Shown here piece by piece: positions 12,319 through 24,196 of a stretch of 64,000 nt of DNA. Source of the stretch: Cytospora piceicola (Eukaryota; Ascomycota; Sordariomycetes; Diaporthales; Cytosporaceae). The first letter of the stretch is position 1. Every line of letters begins with the position of its first letter. Below the pieces are notes generated by a model that did no database searches, was not told the DNA's origin, and saw only the letters and a program-made list of their open reading frames with translations. Location: contig JALQBC010000001.1 of NCBI GenBank assembly GCA_023375675.1, positions 310,001-374,000 of the forward strand, written 5' to 3'. The translations under genes and the position numbers were made by a program.

Positions 12319-14402
12319 TAATGGGAAGGTGCCAGTTGAGTGGTAAACTTGCCACAGGGTTTATCCCCTGTCATAGAGACGGGCGACAGGGAGCAAGCTT
12401 ATGCAGTACGGAGTATCAGGAAACCATACTGGCGGCTATTGTTTCTTGTTAAGGGGCTACCCCACCTGCCCACTTTGGGCTGGGGACGGAACGGTCTGAA
12501 AGGACTCCCGGCCGGGACTTTTCTGTATTCAGATTTACTGCATACCATGTACCTTGGTACTGCACAGTATGTAAATAAGAAAGTACCATGCTACGGTTTA
12601 CTGCATGATACTCCGGGCTTATGTACCTAGGTAGATACAGGGTGTCCAACTCCAACAAACGGCAAGGTATACCACATTAAGTGCATATGTATGAAGAATC
12701 AAGGCACAATGCACACCCCCGTCTTAAAAAGACCCGTCCTCGGATCATCGTGGACTTGATTTCGTTCGAGAAAAAAGAATGGAGCGCAACCTGGGCAGCA
12801 GCAGAGCAGCCAGAGCCGGACCGAACGCAGATCGACGGTGCCCAACAACAACATCCTGCAACAATTCTCTTGTTCTTCCTTGTCACCATTGATTGGCAGA
12901 TTAGTTCGCTATTGCCCAGGCTTTCAAGGTTGTTGTTAGTCACCGTTTACTAATTCACTCGTAGCACACACAACAGTGAGTTGATCAGCGAACAGTACGT
13001 AGGTGTCTACCTACTCAGTAAGTACCTAGCTGTAGTAGTAGTATTTATCACCCCGGCGTTTGTAAATAAGCAATCTACTGTTGCAATACTGACCTGTCAG
13101 GCATGTATGCACTTGTTCAACCAAGCTGTCAAGACTTGATAAATAAGTCGGCTGATATTTGGACGATCATCTTCAGGTTTCTCGCCGTTTGTTTCACTTT
13201 TTGGGCGCCGATTGACACCATCCCCAATACAGCCTAAATCCCGCCTGGTTGGGACCGGGGTTTCGCGGCTTTTTCTTCGAATCCCCCCCCCCTCCCTCAA
13301 CCCCTCTCCTCCAGGGCTGTTAGTTGTTCCCCTCTACTGGCTGTCCCCTACCCTGTTCCTTACCTTGTCCCCTACCCTGCTCACCTAATTTTCTCTCCAT
13401 GTGGCGTCAAAAGGATCAAGAGGAACCGCCGACAGAATCGACTTGTCGTCTTTGCCAGTAGGCACAAAGACTGCATCTCGCCATCGATCTAACCACAATA
13501 ACAACATCCACCCTTCACGAAATACAGTCTAGAAGCTTTGGAAACAAACACCCCCACGATCCCATTGCTTCTGTCAGATCAAGGTTCTCCTGTGCTGTCT
13601 ACCATCATCTCCATTGTGCTCCGTTCATGCCAAGCTATTGCGGATACCTGGAGCTTCACTTGGTAGGTACCTAGGTAAGTACCCAGCAGTATGTACTTGT
13701 GTAGGTATCTAGATACCTAGGTATGTATCACGCCAACTGATCGATCAGTATTGTCCCCGATGGGAACCATGCAAGTCCTTATTCAGACCGAGAGAAGATC
13801 GTCACTGCTGTAATAGTACACTCCCATATCTCTTTCGGATAACAACTGGACCATCTCAATTGTCGCGGTACGCCATGGCATGCAGCCCGGAGAACAGACA
13901 TCACCTCGTTGCCCCGGGATGGAATCGTGACTACCTAGGTACGTGACATGTCACATGTCACGGCAAGAAGAAGAAAGCCTACCTAACAAACCGGTCCTCA
14001 TGCCGGCTTTGCAGTATCACGTTAGATTTGCTACGGTGCTATCAATTTGTGGTCGTATGCATATCGGGCTCTGATGATATTCGGGTTTTTGCTTTCACTA
14101 CACCATCTGACTATCTCCACCGCCTTTTCTGGCCAGGCACGGGCTCGTCTTTGCCGTTGTGATCTTCCTGCACAGCACTAACACGCAGTAGCTGAGCCTG
14201 CATGGCAGATCTTGTCTCTTCTTGCATACACAGCCTGCCATTACAGCGCCGTGGTCTGTTTTAGACATGGACTTCGTGCTCCAAATTGCAGCTCCATTCT
14301 AGACACGACCTTGAGAGCACCGACCTTGGCTTTCACGAGCAGCCTCGCCCCACGATCCAGGCCCCTTTGCGCATGTTCGTGTGAATGTATACCTGGGTCC
14401 CT

Positions 14403-15492
14403 TCATGACGGCTTCCTCCCACTGGCAATAATACTCACCCACGTCAGATTCCAGCTGCCGTCTTCTCCATACTTGTTCACCAAATGCTCCTTCACCAGCT
14501 TTTTTACCTCACCCACCCTCTCCCTGTCTTGGTCCCCTTCCAAATTGAACCCCAGTGTCATCTTCGCAGCAAGCTCCACCATCACGGCGTATGCCTTCAT
14601 GAAATGCTCGGGGCTCTTCACCCCACACAAATGCGCTAGCACATCAACCTCGACATCCTCCAGCCCCTCCGAGATCAAGGCTTGTTTAATCCAGTTGACG
14701 TCGTTCCAGTGGCCGTAGGCAGTCATCTGCGTGGGTACCTGGAAGGAATAATCCTCCGGAAGTAATTCTGGGGGAAGGGAGTCAAAAGCGGAGTGCAGGT
14801 CGGTAACCCAGCCACCGTTTTGGCTATGCCAGGTTGTGAAGGCCAGGGTTCCCCCGGGGCGGAGAAGGCCAATGCTGTCTGAAAGGCAGGTGAGTGATTG
14901 TATAGAGCTCTGGAAGGGGTATTTTTATGATGTAAATACCTTTCAAGGCGGCTTGGGAGTCAGGCACGAGGTGGTACATGATGTTGGAAACGACATGGGT
15001 AAAGCTGTCGGCTGGGAGTCTCGAGTTCTGCTCCGAGGTCGTGATAGTCAGTAAGCCAGCCAGCACTTTCTACCAGCACGAGTTCACTACTCCCAGTAAA
15101 CGAAACAAAACATGCCTGAGCATCCACAACTTCCGCCCTACCTAGGTAGTGTTAACCCACCCCTCCTTCTCGATCCTCGTATTCAGAAACTCGATCAACG
15201 GGCTGGAGAAGTCTCCACACAGCACACTGCTCCTCTCCAAGACCTCCTCGGGGACAGTCTCGTTCAGCAAGGGTGCAACCACGCCCATACCACAGCCCTG
15301 GTCGAGCAGGTTGAACGGCTCCGTGGTGTTTGCGCCCAGTTTGATTTGACTGAGCATTTTGGCGGCCAGCGGCGCCGATATAGATTTTAGTGAATCGAGG
15401 AGAAATTGTTGCGATTCCTCGCCATCAGCAGCTTGCAGGATGGATTGCATGGCACTAGAAGGGGATGCATGCGCGATGGCGGTGGTAGACAT
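14403..15492 (-). CDS. Class I SAM-dependent methyltransferase
   Basis: Minus-strand gene, probable exons 15492-15157, 15069-14940 and 14878-14403 (about 313 residues). Motif I is LLDQGCGMGVVAPLL (residues about 64-78), the glycine-rich SAM loop. SVLCGDFSSPLI supplies the acidic residue after strand 2, DSFTHVVSNIMYHLV is the motif around strand 4, and LLRPGGTLAFTTW is the strand-5 block after the last intron. This is the UbiE/LaeA-like small-molecule methyltransferase pattern seen in many fungal secondary-metabolite genes, but no synthase lies near it and the substrate is unknown. The second and third exons join cleanly in phase 1. The first donor is uncertain: the frame meets a stop at 15148-15146, and the only phase-matching donor I see is a weak GTTAAC after Trp112. 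Confidence 0.75.
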
Positions 15493-16411
15493 GGTGAAGA
15501 ATGATGGGTTGGGGTATTATCTCTCCGAGGTCAATGGGCCAAAACAGAGAGCGAAGAAAGTAGAGCAGTAAACTGTCGGCTGAGAATGTTGGAACATGGA
15601 AGGTTGCGATAGCAGCTCGGGAAACTTGTGCCTCTGTCTCGAGCAATATATAGAGAGATATAAATATACAGTCGCATAAAAGCCTTCTCACATGCTCGTG
15701 GAGGCAGAAGTAGCTCATATATCCTCTTACCCCATACATCTAAGTGTGCAAAAGTTTCCGGTGATTCATAAAAGTGGTCTTTCAATAAGCTGACGTGTGC
15801 TCATCTATTCTGGCGTCCCTGCGGAAGATGCTAAATGTCTCCGGAGTACCAGGGCCAAGGCTACATACTTAGGTACATTCCTCCCGATCAAGTCTTCAAC
15901 GGACTCTTACGCATGACTCCATCCCGCGCAGCGGACCAAGCTCTATGTATCACAAAAGAGCCGTCAGAGAGTGCCAGCGTAGAGTGCACTTTCAGAGAAT
16001 GAATCGTGCGTCCATGGAGACGCAGACGGTGTTCCTATGATCTACCTTGTAATAAACGGGTCTGGAATCCTGAGCCCAAGTTAGGATCGGATAGAGCGGC
16101 GCCCGGGATCGTCGGACGGGTTGCAGCTCTGCTTGGGGAGTTGGCACCTCCGGCCAGGTCAAGTGAGGCTGGACTGGAAAGAATGACCGGGAAGGGGCGC
16201 GAACGACGTGCATATGTACCGTGATTACATGCCGTAATCAATCAGCAATGAGCGAACCGAGGGCATTTATCATCATACGAAGTGTAATGAGAGCGAGTTG
16301 CTGCAGGTCCACCTGGGCAGATGTCTCGATCGCTTATGTACTTGCATAGCCCTGGAGTACAGCCCCCCAGGTTGTTCCACATCGCCAGTCCAACTACCAT
16401 GGACTTGTCTT
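15493..16411. other. Intergenic region
   Basis: About 920 bp between the methyltransferase start and the GT90 3' end. It contains a CCTAGG-like motif and AT-rich stretches but no supportable gene. It should include the methyltransferase promoter. Confidence 0.55.
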
Positions 16412-19041
16412 CTACGCCATCTGTGGCCTTTTTGGATCCTGTAGTCTTGCTAGTTCCAGCAGTAGCCGATATAGATATACTGTCCGATCAACCTCCCTGA
16501 ATGCTTTAGTAAACCACTCCCGACCCTGTTCTGCAATATGCTCAGCGGCCTCCCGCCCAGCTTCAGTCGACGTAAGATGCATCACCAACTCGGGCAGCTC
16601 GTCCATTCCCTGGCTGACCGGCACGTAGTGGAGCCACGGCACAAGGCGGTCGTCATGCCACTCACGCAAAAGCGTCTGTTTCAGAGGGGCAGAGCGCGAG
16701 GCAAGGAATTTGTAGTACCGACCACTGATGCCGTTCCCATCCGTGTCGTACACGAGGCGTGACTTGAGGGCCCGGTCCTGATCTGCCCAGGGCTTCACGT
16801 TGAAGTAGGCCTGCTGCTGTCTGCAGTATCGCCTCTCGCACTGGAAGATCCTTGTAAAAGCCACGTCGAACAGCCTGGAGTTGAGGAAGAACGACTCCAC
16901 GCGGCTGAGCCCGCGGCCCGATTCCCGGAGGTAATAGTGCTGTCGTCTTCTCAGGTTCTGTGCCAGCTCGACAAATCTGTGGCGGTGGTAACTTCGCCAG
17001 TGCTCATCTGAAGCAAAGCCGCCGGTGGTAGATCCAGCCCAGTACAGATTGTTCCGCTTGTTGTCCCAGTCGACGTCGTGTGCGACGGTGTATTGGAACT
17101 CCTGTTCTAGGTAAGCTGGGCTGGGATACAAGATGTCGCCCATGGTCGAGAGCGAACCACTTGAGAGAACTGGCACCAGGCCTTCGATCAGCCGAAACGA
17201 TGTAGGGCTAATAACCAATCCGTGGGTGGAATTATACTCGGGATGTTGACACAAATCCTTCGCGGAGAACGGATCTGTAATAAACGGGAGGCCAAAGTCC
17301 CGTGACGTGTGTCTGGTCCGACCCTTGGTTTTGTTTACCTCCTGAAACGAGCAAAACTGGGTCAGTGTATCCCAGACTGGTCGTTTCGACATGTCTTCCA
17401 GTGCAAATTGTTTGGTGTCATAGGTGCCTCCCTGTCGAGGTATCAGGACCCTTGGTTCATCGATGTGGTTGACCAGTAACTTGATGTCGGGAATACGGCC
17501 GCGCAAATCCCCGAGTAGCTTGTCAAATGAGAAACTGATGTGTCTATCAAATGCGCGATGAGGATGACTACATGTAGTCTTTGCATCCTGACCAGAAAAT
17601 GTGCAAAGCCACAGCTCGCTGCCGGCAATATCCTGCACACCACTTATAATATCGAGCACTTCTTGACCACTCAGGCTCCAGAATGGTGCGATGCCTTCAT
17701 TGATCACATCATAATCGTCAATGATGGGTGATTGGTGCATCCTTGCAAAGTTGAACCATGCTTCGAACCCAGGTGGCGGCTCCAGGCCATATCGACGTTG
17801 ATATTCGTCATGAGCGGCAACGTAAGTCTGGGATTGATTTCGAAGCAGTCTTTCAAATTCGGCCTTGGCATTTTGTATCATAATTTGGACGGGATGCCCT
17901 TGAGGGTGTGCCAATAGTGTTGCTGATTGTGCGTACTCGATGGCAAGAGTGTTGATAAGGAACGGAACGAGAGAGACGAGAAAAAGGAGCCAGAGTGTTG
18001 ACTTGGCCTTCGCTTGCTTGGGAAGCATGTATATTATCTGGCCTGTGGAGATGAATGACACCACAACGTGCAAGAATGCACGAAACCCCGAAGATTGCTT
18101 GAAGGGATCACGAGTGGACACGAAGCTGTATGTCAACATGGCAGCGGCGGGACGGTAAGACGTGTGTCGAGCCTGGAGATGCATTAGTTATCACTACAAT
18201 CATAAGCCAAGCGAGGAAGTACACATACCATTTGGATCGTGAAATACCAAGACAAGGCCTTGGCCAAGCCCAAGACCAGGGCAGATGCGGCTGTGCAAGT
18301 AGGGAAGCCAAATGCCAGAGACTCCAAACCCATTATAATTACCATCACCAAAATAACTCGCAGTGACAGAGGAAGTATAGCATCTTCCACGTCGAAATGT
18401 GGGAGGGTTTGACGAATCTTATTGGCTATTTTGCGTCTGGGGTCAAGTATGCTGTAAGCTACCAGCAGAGCAACGGCCGGGACAAACGACAGAGTATCCG
18501 ATGCTCGATAATGCCAGTCCGACTTGATGGTGAAGCTGGCAAGAGCAGCACACAAAACAGTTCCACAAACCGTATTAGCAGAACGGAAGAATAACTGGGA
18601 GACAGGCCTTGGTGGCCCGGCAGTGGGGATGTCCGTATCGGGCCACAAAAGGTACCTATGGGATAGCAGTAACAAAGGAGTCAATTGTGGGATAAACGTA
18701 AATAGAGCATGTTCCACTGCGAACAGCCAGTATACGGTGATGCTTAGGGCGACTACCCATAACGAGAAAGAGGATGCTGGTGATATCTTGAAGGCGCTCA
18801 AGTTAATGATGTCTGGATATGGTTGCCTGTGTTTGTCATATGCACTCGCTGTCGCAATCTTGCACATGATGGGTAACATGATCCAGCTAAGCGTCTCTGA
18901 TACTGACTGGAGCCCGTATTGCCGACCTGACAGGCTTTGGGTCAACATGTTGCATAGCAGAGCTGCGCCAGCCAACTTCGTAACGTGGTCGGTAATGATG
19001 TCGTCCATGTTGACATCGAGGCGATTGAGGAGTTTCCACAT
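16412..19041 (-). CDS. GT90 CAP10-domain glycosyltransferase with multispan N-terminus
   Basis: Two exons, 19041-18229 and 18172-16412, separated by a 56-bp phase-0 intron (GTATGT, branch ataactaatg, CAG); about 857 residues. The first half is strongly hydrophobic, with roughly ten membrane segments (for example WVVALSITVYWLFAVEHALF, LPLSLRVILVMVIIMGLESL, STLWLLFLVSLVPFLINTLA). The C-terminal half is the CAP10/GT90 catalytic region: GLVISPTSFRLIEGLVPVLS, DWDNKRNNLYWAGSTTGG, HRHRFVEL, and YKFLASRSAPLKQTLLREWH with LVPWLHYVPVS. GT90 enzymes transfer xylose or glucose; Cryptococcus CAP10/CXT1 relatives build capsule or glycolipid glycans. The substrate here is unknown. The frame extends 21 codons above the ATG at 19041 without another ATG, so an upstream exon is possible. 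It is divergent from the GT15 gene. Confidence 0.83.
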
Positions 19042-19527
19042 TGTCGACTTCCGATAAAACCCCACAAGTTCAAAACTCCTCGCAGGTTTTGAATAGGGTT
19101 TCAAGGTTTAAGACTAAGTAAGGATTGTACATGCATGGAGTGTGGACATGCCATACGAGAAGGATTCTCTCCAGGCTGCAATGGTAGGAAAATTGGAGCA
19201 ATGGAATTCCTTCTGCTGCGCCCACATGGATCTTCTCGTTTAGTCCCCTCGAAGTGACACAGACAGTATTTGTTTAGTTAAATATGACAAGCAGGCGGCC
19301 GACATCGATGTGAGACCTGCTTCTGCTACTGTCGCAGAGTTCAAATGTTGGAAGCCACCTGCAGTTGCTTTCCGCTCCCCCTCCCACTTGTTTATCATAA
19401 GTACCAAGCCGTTGTACTTTTTATTTCACAGTCTTCCATTCCAAATATTTAGCGATTCTTTTACGCTTCACTGATCCCAAGGAATCCATGTCCATAAAAC
19501 TCGTTGGGGAAAGACAGCGGCGGTAGG
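19042..19527. promoter_or_regulatory. Shared divergent promoter region, GT90/GT15
   Basis: The 486 bp between two divergent start codons must hold both promoters unless an upstream exon exists. I see no unmistakable TATA box. The head-to-head arrangement makes co-regulation of the two glycosyltransferases possible; that is inference. Confidence 0.5.
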
Positions 19528-21111
19528 ATGTTATGGCGCCTTTTCCCACTGGGACGCCTCGAGTCCAGGTCCGTGCCATTATGGTTCATTTTCCCGATCA
19601 CCGCAGCATTCCTCCTCGAGCTATGCTTGCACCTGTACGACTACCACGTTCCCATCCCAGACCATGAGCTCGACTCTCCCTTCTCTACGTCATGCCAAGA
19701 GCCCAACCTCAGCTCCCCTCGTGAGAATGCCGTGCTCGTCATGTTGGCACGCAACTCCGAACTTGACCAGGCCAAAACTACCATCGAGAATATTGAGCGT
19801 GCCTTCAATGGCTGGTTTCACTACCCAATCGTGTTCCTGAACAATGAACCGTGGAGCGCGGAGTTTGTACAGGAACTAAACAAGACGAGCAGCGGAGTGG
19901 CCAAGTTCGAGGTTGTACCTCCTGAACAATGGACATTCCCAGACTGGGTGGACATTGACTCCGCAAGAGAGAGCATGAAGGAGCAGGGCGAACAAGGCAT
20001 CCCATATGGTGGAAGCGAGAGCTACCATCACATGTGCCGCTTCTTTTCTGGGTAAGTCCCGACCTCTGAGAGGCCCTGCCAGCACCAGAGCCTCCTGTCC
20101 AGTTTGGCAGAACGGCAGAGGATGTATTAACAACTAGGCAGAAAGTTCTACCAGCTAGAGGCTCTGAAGGAGTACAAGTGGTACTGGCGGCTCGAGCCTA
20201 ACGTCGACTTCGCTTGCTCTATCACGTATGATCCATTCGTGCAAATGGCCAAGGCCAACAAGGCATATGGGTTTGTCCAGGCATTGTGGGAGGTAGGGTC
20301 GACATGTCCTTCCTTGTTTCGAAATATGGCCGATTGGATGGAGGCCACGGGTATCAAACCGACTAGCTTGTGGAAGGCCATGGTCAAGGAATCATGGATA
20401 CCGTCTCCCTTCCGGAGGTTCATGAGCTTCCTGCCCCATCGCGACCGGCACGGAGACCCTTGGAATCTGTGCCACTTCTGGAGCAATTTCGAGATTGCCG
20501 ACATGGACTTCTTCCGCGGTCAGCAATACCAGGAGCTATTCAAATATCTTGACAGGAAAGGAGGATTCTACTATGAACGGGTATGTCTCTTCATCAAGGC
20601 TTCCGCACAACTGTCAAATCTAATAATCTCCTAGTGGGGAGATGCCGCGGTGCACTCACTCGCCGTAGCGATGTTACTCAGCCCACAACAGGTACACCAC
20701 TTCGACGACTTCGGTTACCAACACGGGCCATTCTACCAGTGCCCTGCCAACTCCCTCGGAGGCCAATTGACCGAGTCTGAACTACTGGGCAAAGCCACGC
20801 TGCCCGAGGGCAATCCTGAAATAGAGGGAGGCATCGGCTGCCGATGCCGCTGTGACCGTCGGCCATTCGGCACGCGGAACACCTCCAACTACTGCATGAG
20901 GCTCAAGCAGCCCAACACTCGTGATCGGCCGTGGCTCACATGGTTCCTCTTTGACAGGTCCATGCGGCCAGGGCGACTCCTCGTTGTTGGTGCTGTTGGA
21001 GGCTGTACGGTTATTGTAATCAGGCATTGGTGGTATAAGTGGTCCGGCCGTATAGTCATGGGGTTTGTAGTGGCTTTGGTCTTGGCAGTTTTTCTTCATA
21101 GCATCGTATGA
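19528..21111 (+). CDS. KRE2/KTR-type alpha-1,2-mannosyltransferase (GT15)
   Basis: Exons 19528-20051, 20142-20580 and 20635-21111 (479 residues; intron phases 2 and 0). The ATG at 19528 gives a type II topology: a short basic tail and an anchor at about residues 19-33 (VPLWFIFPITAAFLL). Family blocks are complete: NAVLVMLARNSEL, FNGWFHYPIVFLNNEPW, SYHHMCRFFSGKFYQLEALK, YKWYWRLEPNVDF, the CHFWSNFEIADMDFFRG segment bearing the proposed catalytic Glu, GGFYYERWGDAAVHSLAVAM, and FDDFGYQHGPFYQCP. GT15 enzymes use GDP-Man and Mn2+ in the Golgi to extend O- and N-linked mannans. Oddity: after the usual end (IGCRCRC...NYC) the protein continues with two hydrophobic segments, LLVVGAVGGCTVIVI and IVMGFVVALVLAVFLHSIV, not normal for KTR enzymes. 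Confidence 0.92.
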
Positions 21112-22580
21112 TTACATGGAATAACAAACTATCGTACTCCAAGTACTATCCAGCTCAGCTGCTGCATGCTAGGTAGGTAGCCCACAGACTCCCAAGAGAC
21201 AAGGCTCCTATCAACTGAACAATCAACTCAACACCTGGATCATAATGAGTAAGAGGGTAAGACCCATGGGCGGTACGCCTGTTGAAGTTACTAAGTCGAT
21301 GTATTGCTATTCTGCCTCGTGCTCAGACCTCGTCGTTCACATGCACCACATGTTGTGCGGCAACTCCTGCATACCAGCCGAGCGGATGACTTGGTGGCAG
21401 CCGAGATGAATGGTGAAGGCCAGCCGAGTCACTTAGTCCACCTCTAATAGCGGTTGATATTAGTATCACGTCAGCTTACTGCATTAGAGAGGGAATGCTG
21501 AATCGAACACCAACCAGGGAGGTAACGCTGCGTTCTAGCCCACAGTCCTCATTTCCATCTCCAAATCTCAGAGCAATGCTGGTACAAAATGATGCCTATA
21601 ACGTATGTATTTCGTCAAGTTGAGAGTTATTACGTATGGTGTTTTACTTTATTGCTGACAGTAGTTACACCTGACCTGTTGACGTGAGCAGTAGTGGGTT
21701 TGATTCAGATGCGTTGGAGTCAACGTTGAATGAAGATTTATCCTGCGGCTGCCCAACAGGTCGACTGGGCGTTGAGTCTTGAGACATGTAACGGCGAGGC
21801 TAGGAATACCTTAGAAGTGTCAGTCCGTCGCCAAAGTCCGTCACCATCGGTCAGATTAAGTCGCACGGGGACATGTCCCTAGGCGTCGGGTAAGCAGATA
21901 GAGCTTGCAGGAGGCCGAGACATTACTTCTTCTTGTCTAACCCGGACTCATCAGCTCTTTTTCAAGTATGTGAGCCTGGTATTGGTGCTTACATAGTTAG
22001 CGCGTGTATGTCTTATGAGTGTGCTTTTGTGCGCGCGAATAGTGCTTATGGGTAATACCGAGCCCATATAGCCCTATTCGGCCAGCCAGCTTACTAGGGT
22101 ATGTAGCCAATCGATGAAATCTCTATCTGCGTGACAGCAACTGGAGATCACTATTGTGCCGTGATGATGCATTCCTAGGTAGTACTCTGCCCGAGTATGA
22201 TAGCGGAATGTCGGAGTAAGTCACTGGGGTATCGCCAAAACCGCAAGAAGTTTGCGCTGTCAAAACTCCTGGTCCTGTAGAGGCTTGTCTCGTCGCGGCC
22301 GGGAACCCCAGCACTTGAGGAAGGCAACAACTCAATGAAGTCCGTCGTTTCTGATGCCCAGAGCTCATGTCTGCTCAAGTCCATGTAGGGTTTTAGTTCC
22401 CTGAAAATGTATAAATACCGAATGGTCCTCGAGCCTATTCCAAACAAACTGCTGCTCATCCACAACTATCCAAGTCACATACAGAACCGACCCCCAATAT
22501 CAAAGTCTACCCAACGCTTCAAACATACAATCGACACAGCCGTTGCATTCCAGTCATCGCCGTTCGAACACATCAGAACA
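21112..22580. other. Intergenic region upstream of the cysteine-rich protein gene
   Basis: 1.5 kb with no defensible coding frame. It contains a CTAGGTAGGTAG motif near 21171, a CCTAGGTAGT motif near 22175 and a good TATA box at 22410-22417. Confidence 0.55.
22410..22417 (+). promoter_or_regulatory. TATA box for the cysteine-rich protein gene
   Basis: TATAAATA about 170 bp before the ATG at 22581, followed by an A/C-rich leader (CACAACTATCCAAGTCACAT type) that is typical of strongly expressed fungal secreted-protein genes. Confidence 0.6.
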
Positions 22581-22850
22581 ATGTACTTCAACCGTATTGC
22601 AATCGTTGCCATCACCGCCCTGCTTTCCACCGGCGGCATGGCCTGCCAGTGCTACGTGAACGGCAGTCCGGACAACTCCCTGACCGAATCTTGCTGCGCC
22701 CAGCTCAGCGGCGTCTTCCAATCCCCCGGACAATGTGAGGCCAGTTCCATCTCGGAACACCTTAGCAACTTCCGATCGTGCTGCGGCGGTTCATCCGATT
22801 GCGACTTTCCCTCGCGTGCGGTGGACGTCGAAGTGGAGGAGGAGAAGTGA
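22581..22850 (+). CDS. Small secreted cysteine-rich protein (candidate effector)
   Basis: 89 residues, one exon. The signal peptide is residues 1-21 (MYFNRIAIVAITALLSTGGMA). The mature 68 residues hold eight cysteines at 22, 24, 38, 39, 52, 67, 68 and 74 (pattern CxC..CC..C..CC..C) and an acidic tail (VDVEVEEEK). The two CC pairs recall hydrophobins, but the order C-C-CC-C-CC-C is not the hydrophobin order C-CC-C-C-CC-C, so I do not call it one. Small size, secretion and even cysteine number fit the class of fungal secreted proteins that includes effectors and antimicrobial or surface proteins. The ATG at 22581 is chosen over the longer upstream frame because it begins the signal peptide and lies after a TATA box and leader. 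Confidence 0.82.
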   Translation: MYFNRIAIVAITALLSTGGMACQCYVNGSPDNSLTESCCAQLSGVFQSPGQCEASSISEHLSNFRSCCGGSSDCDFPSRAVDVEVEEEK

Positions 22851-23220
22851 AATCGCTACACGGATGCCTCTCAAAGTTTTCAAAGTTCCTAGTCGGGCAT
22901 TATAGGGTCTGTTGTTCGGAATTGGTTGTCGCTCGTTTAGCACTGAATGTGTTCTCGTACAGCTACAGGGCCATGAATGTTATAATCGTATTGTTGGTTT
23001 TGAGGTTCGAAGCTTGTGATCAATAACACTCATTTAAGCTACCAAGAATGATATGTCTTGACTTTCTATATGCTATAGATCTTGATTAACGTATGTGTGA
23101 AACATTGAAGCACTAGAGTGAGGAGGTAAGAGATATCGAATTCACGCACAAGTTGAACGGTAGATATTCTAATAGAGCGTGAGAGGTGCTTAGAACCCAC
23201 CCAGAGAGAAGTTCATACAT

Positions 23221-23243
23221 GTACCTACCCTAGGGGTAGGTAC
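23221..23243. repeat. Hairpin-forming inverted repeat
   Basis: GTACCTACCC and GGGGTAGGTAC face each other across TA, giving about 10 paired bases. It lies 370 bp past the cysteine-rich protein gene. It belongs to the CCTAGG/GGTACC motif family seen elsewhere in the window. Confidence 0.65.
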
Positions 23244-24196
23244 CCCCGGCAGCGAATTATGTCCTCTGTGTGCTTTTGTTTTTATTGAATCCAGTATCGC
23301 GAACACGAAGTCAATCCCTTTTCATACATAGTCTTCCAGGGTCTTCGACCTGTTACGAGCTTCACGTTGTTGCACATGTGCACATCCATCAACTAGACAG
23401 TATTGAGGGTAGGATACAGCGGACATCTGGAGCCGAAGAGTTGGCCCCTGCATGTGGTTACAGAGACCCAGGCCTCTCATCTGATCTTGAACGTCAATTA
23501 TAGTGGTGTCTTGTTAGAAGTGAGTACAGTGGTGGCCCCCTATGTAATATACGGCCCATCCAAGAGAAATGTATGCTATAGATAGGTCATATGCTATATA
23601 GGGGTAAGGGGTTACATACAACATCATATCTATCAATCCATCCGCCAGATATATATGTTATATCAAGGGTTTTTGCTATATATAGATATGTTATATAGGG
23701 TGTCACTGTTGGGTTTAGTAGAAAAATAAGTGGGTCGAGTTTAGGGGTCATATCGGGCAGATATTAGCTGATATAGACTTATACAGACTTGTCCACGGAC
23801 TTTTGGCCTTTGGCTGGTAACAGTACACGGAATAATCCGTGGAGGTTAAAACGGTTTGGCCTAGGTACCTAGGTAAATACTTAAATAATCAATGGATTAG
23901 GTGCCTACTCAAGTACACAAGTACACCAGGTAGTTGGATCGATGATCTAACGAACGGCTGCAGGGATCTCAGTACCTAAGTACTGAGAGAAGTTGGCGCC
24001 AATCTGCACCCCGGATTTTCAATCAGTCAGGGATAGCTACTACCTACTTTTTAGTGGTGTACTGTGTAGACTACCAGTCTACCTTTAGGTATTGCGTACC
24101 GTACCGTATTGGCCTGGGGTTTAGAGGCTCTCACAGTACTAAGAACCTTGGGAAGATACCAACTCCTACAAGCATCCATGGATAACGCAATACCAG

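Larger units (their letters stand above)
11028..14402. other. Large gene-poor upstream region of cdc24
   Basis: 3.4 kb without a defensible gene. It holds the cdc24 promoter and leader, a CAG-type tract near 11288-11310, an AGC/AGT tract near 12160-12192, a GT tract at 12274-12318, and several CCTAGG/ACCTAGGT islands (about 12625, 13018, 13661-13731, 13931). Weak frames on both strands look like chance openings in GC-rich sequence. cdc24 genes may have long leaders, so part of this may be transcribed. Confidence 0.55.

Noticed and set aside
14212..14718. 168-codon plus-strand Ser/Leu-rich frame
   Set aside because: Antisense to the third methyltransferase exon.
19042..19104. Extension of the GT90 gene to the frame start at 19104
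   Set aside because: That codon is TTG; the first ATG in frame is at 19041.
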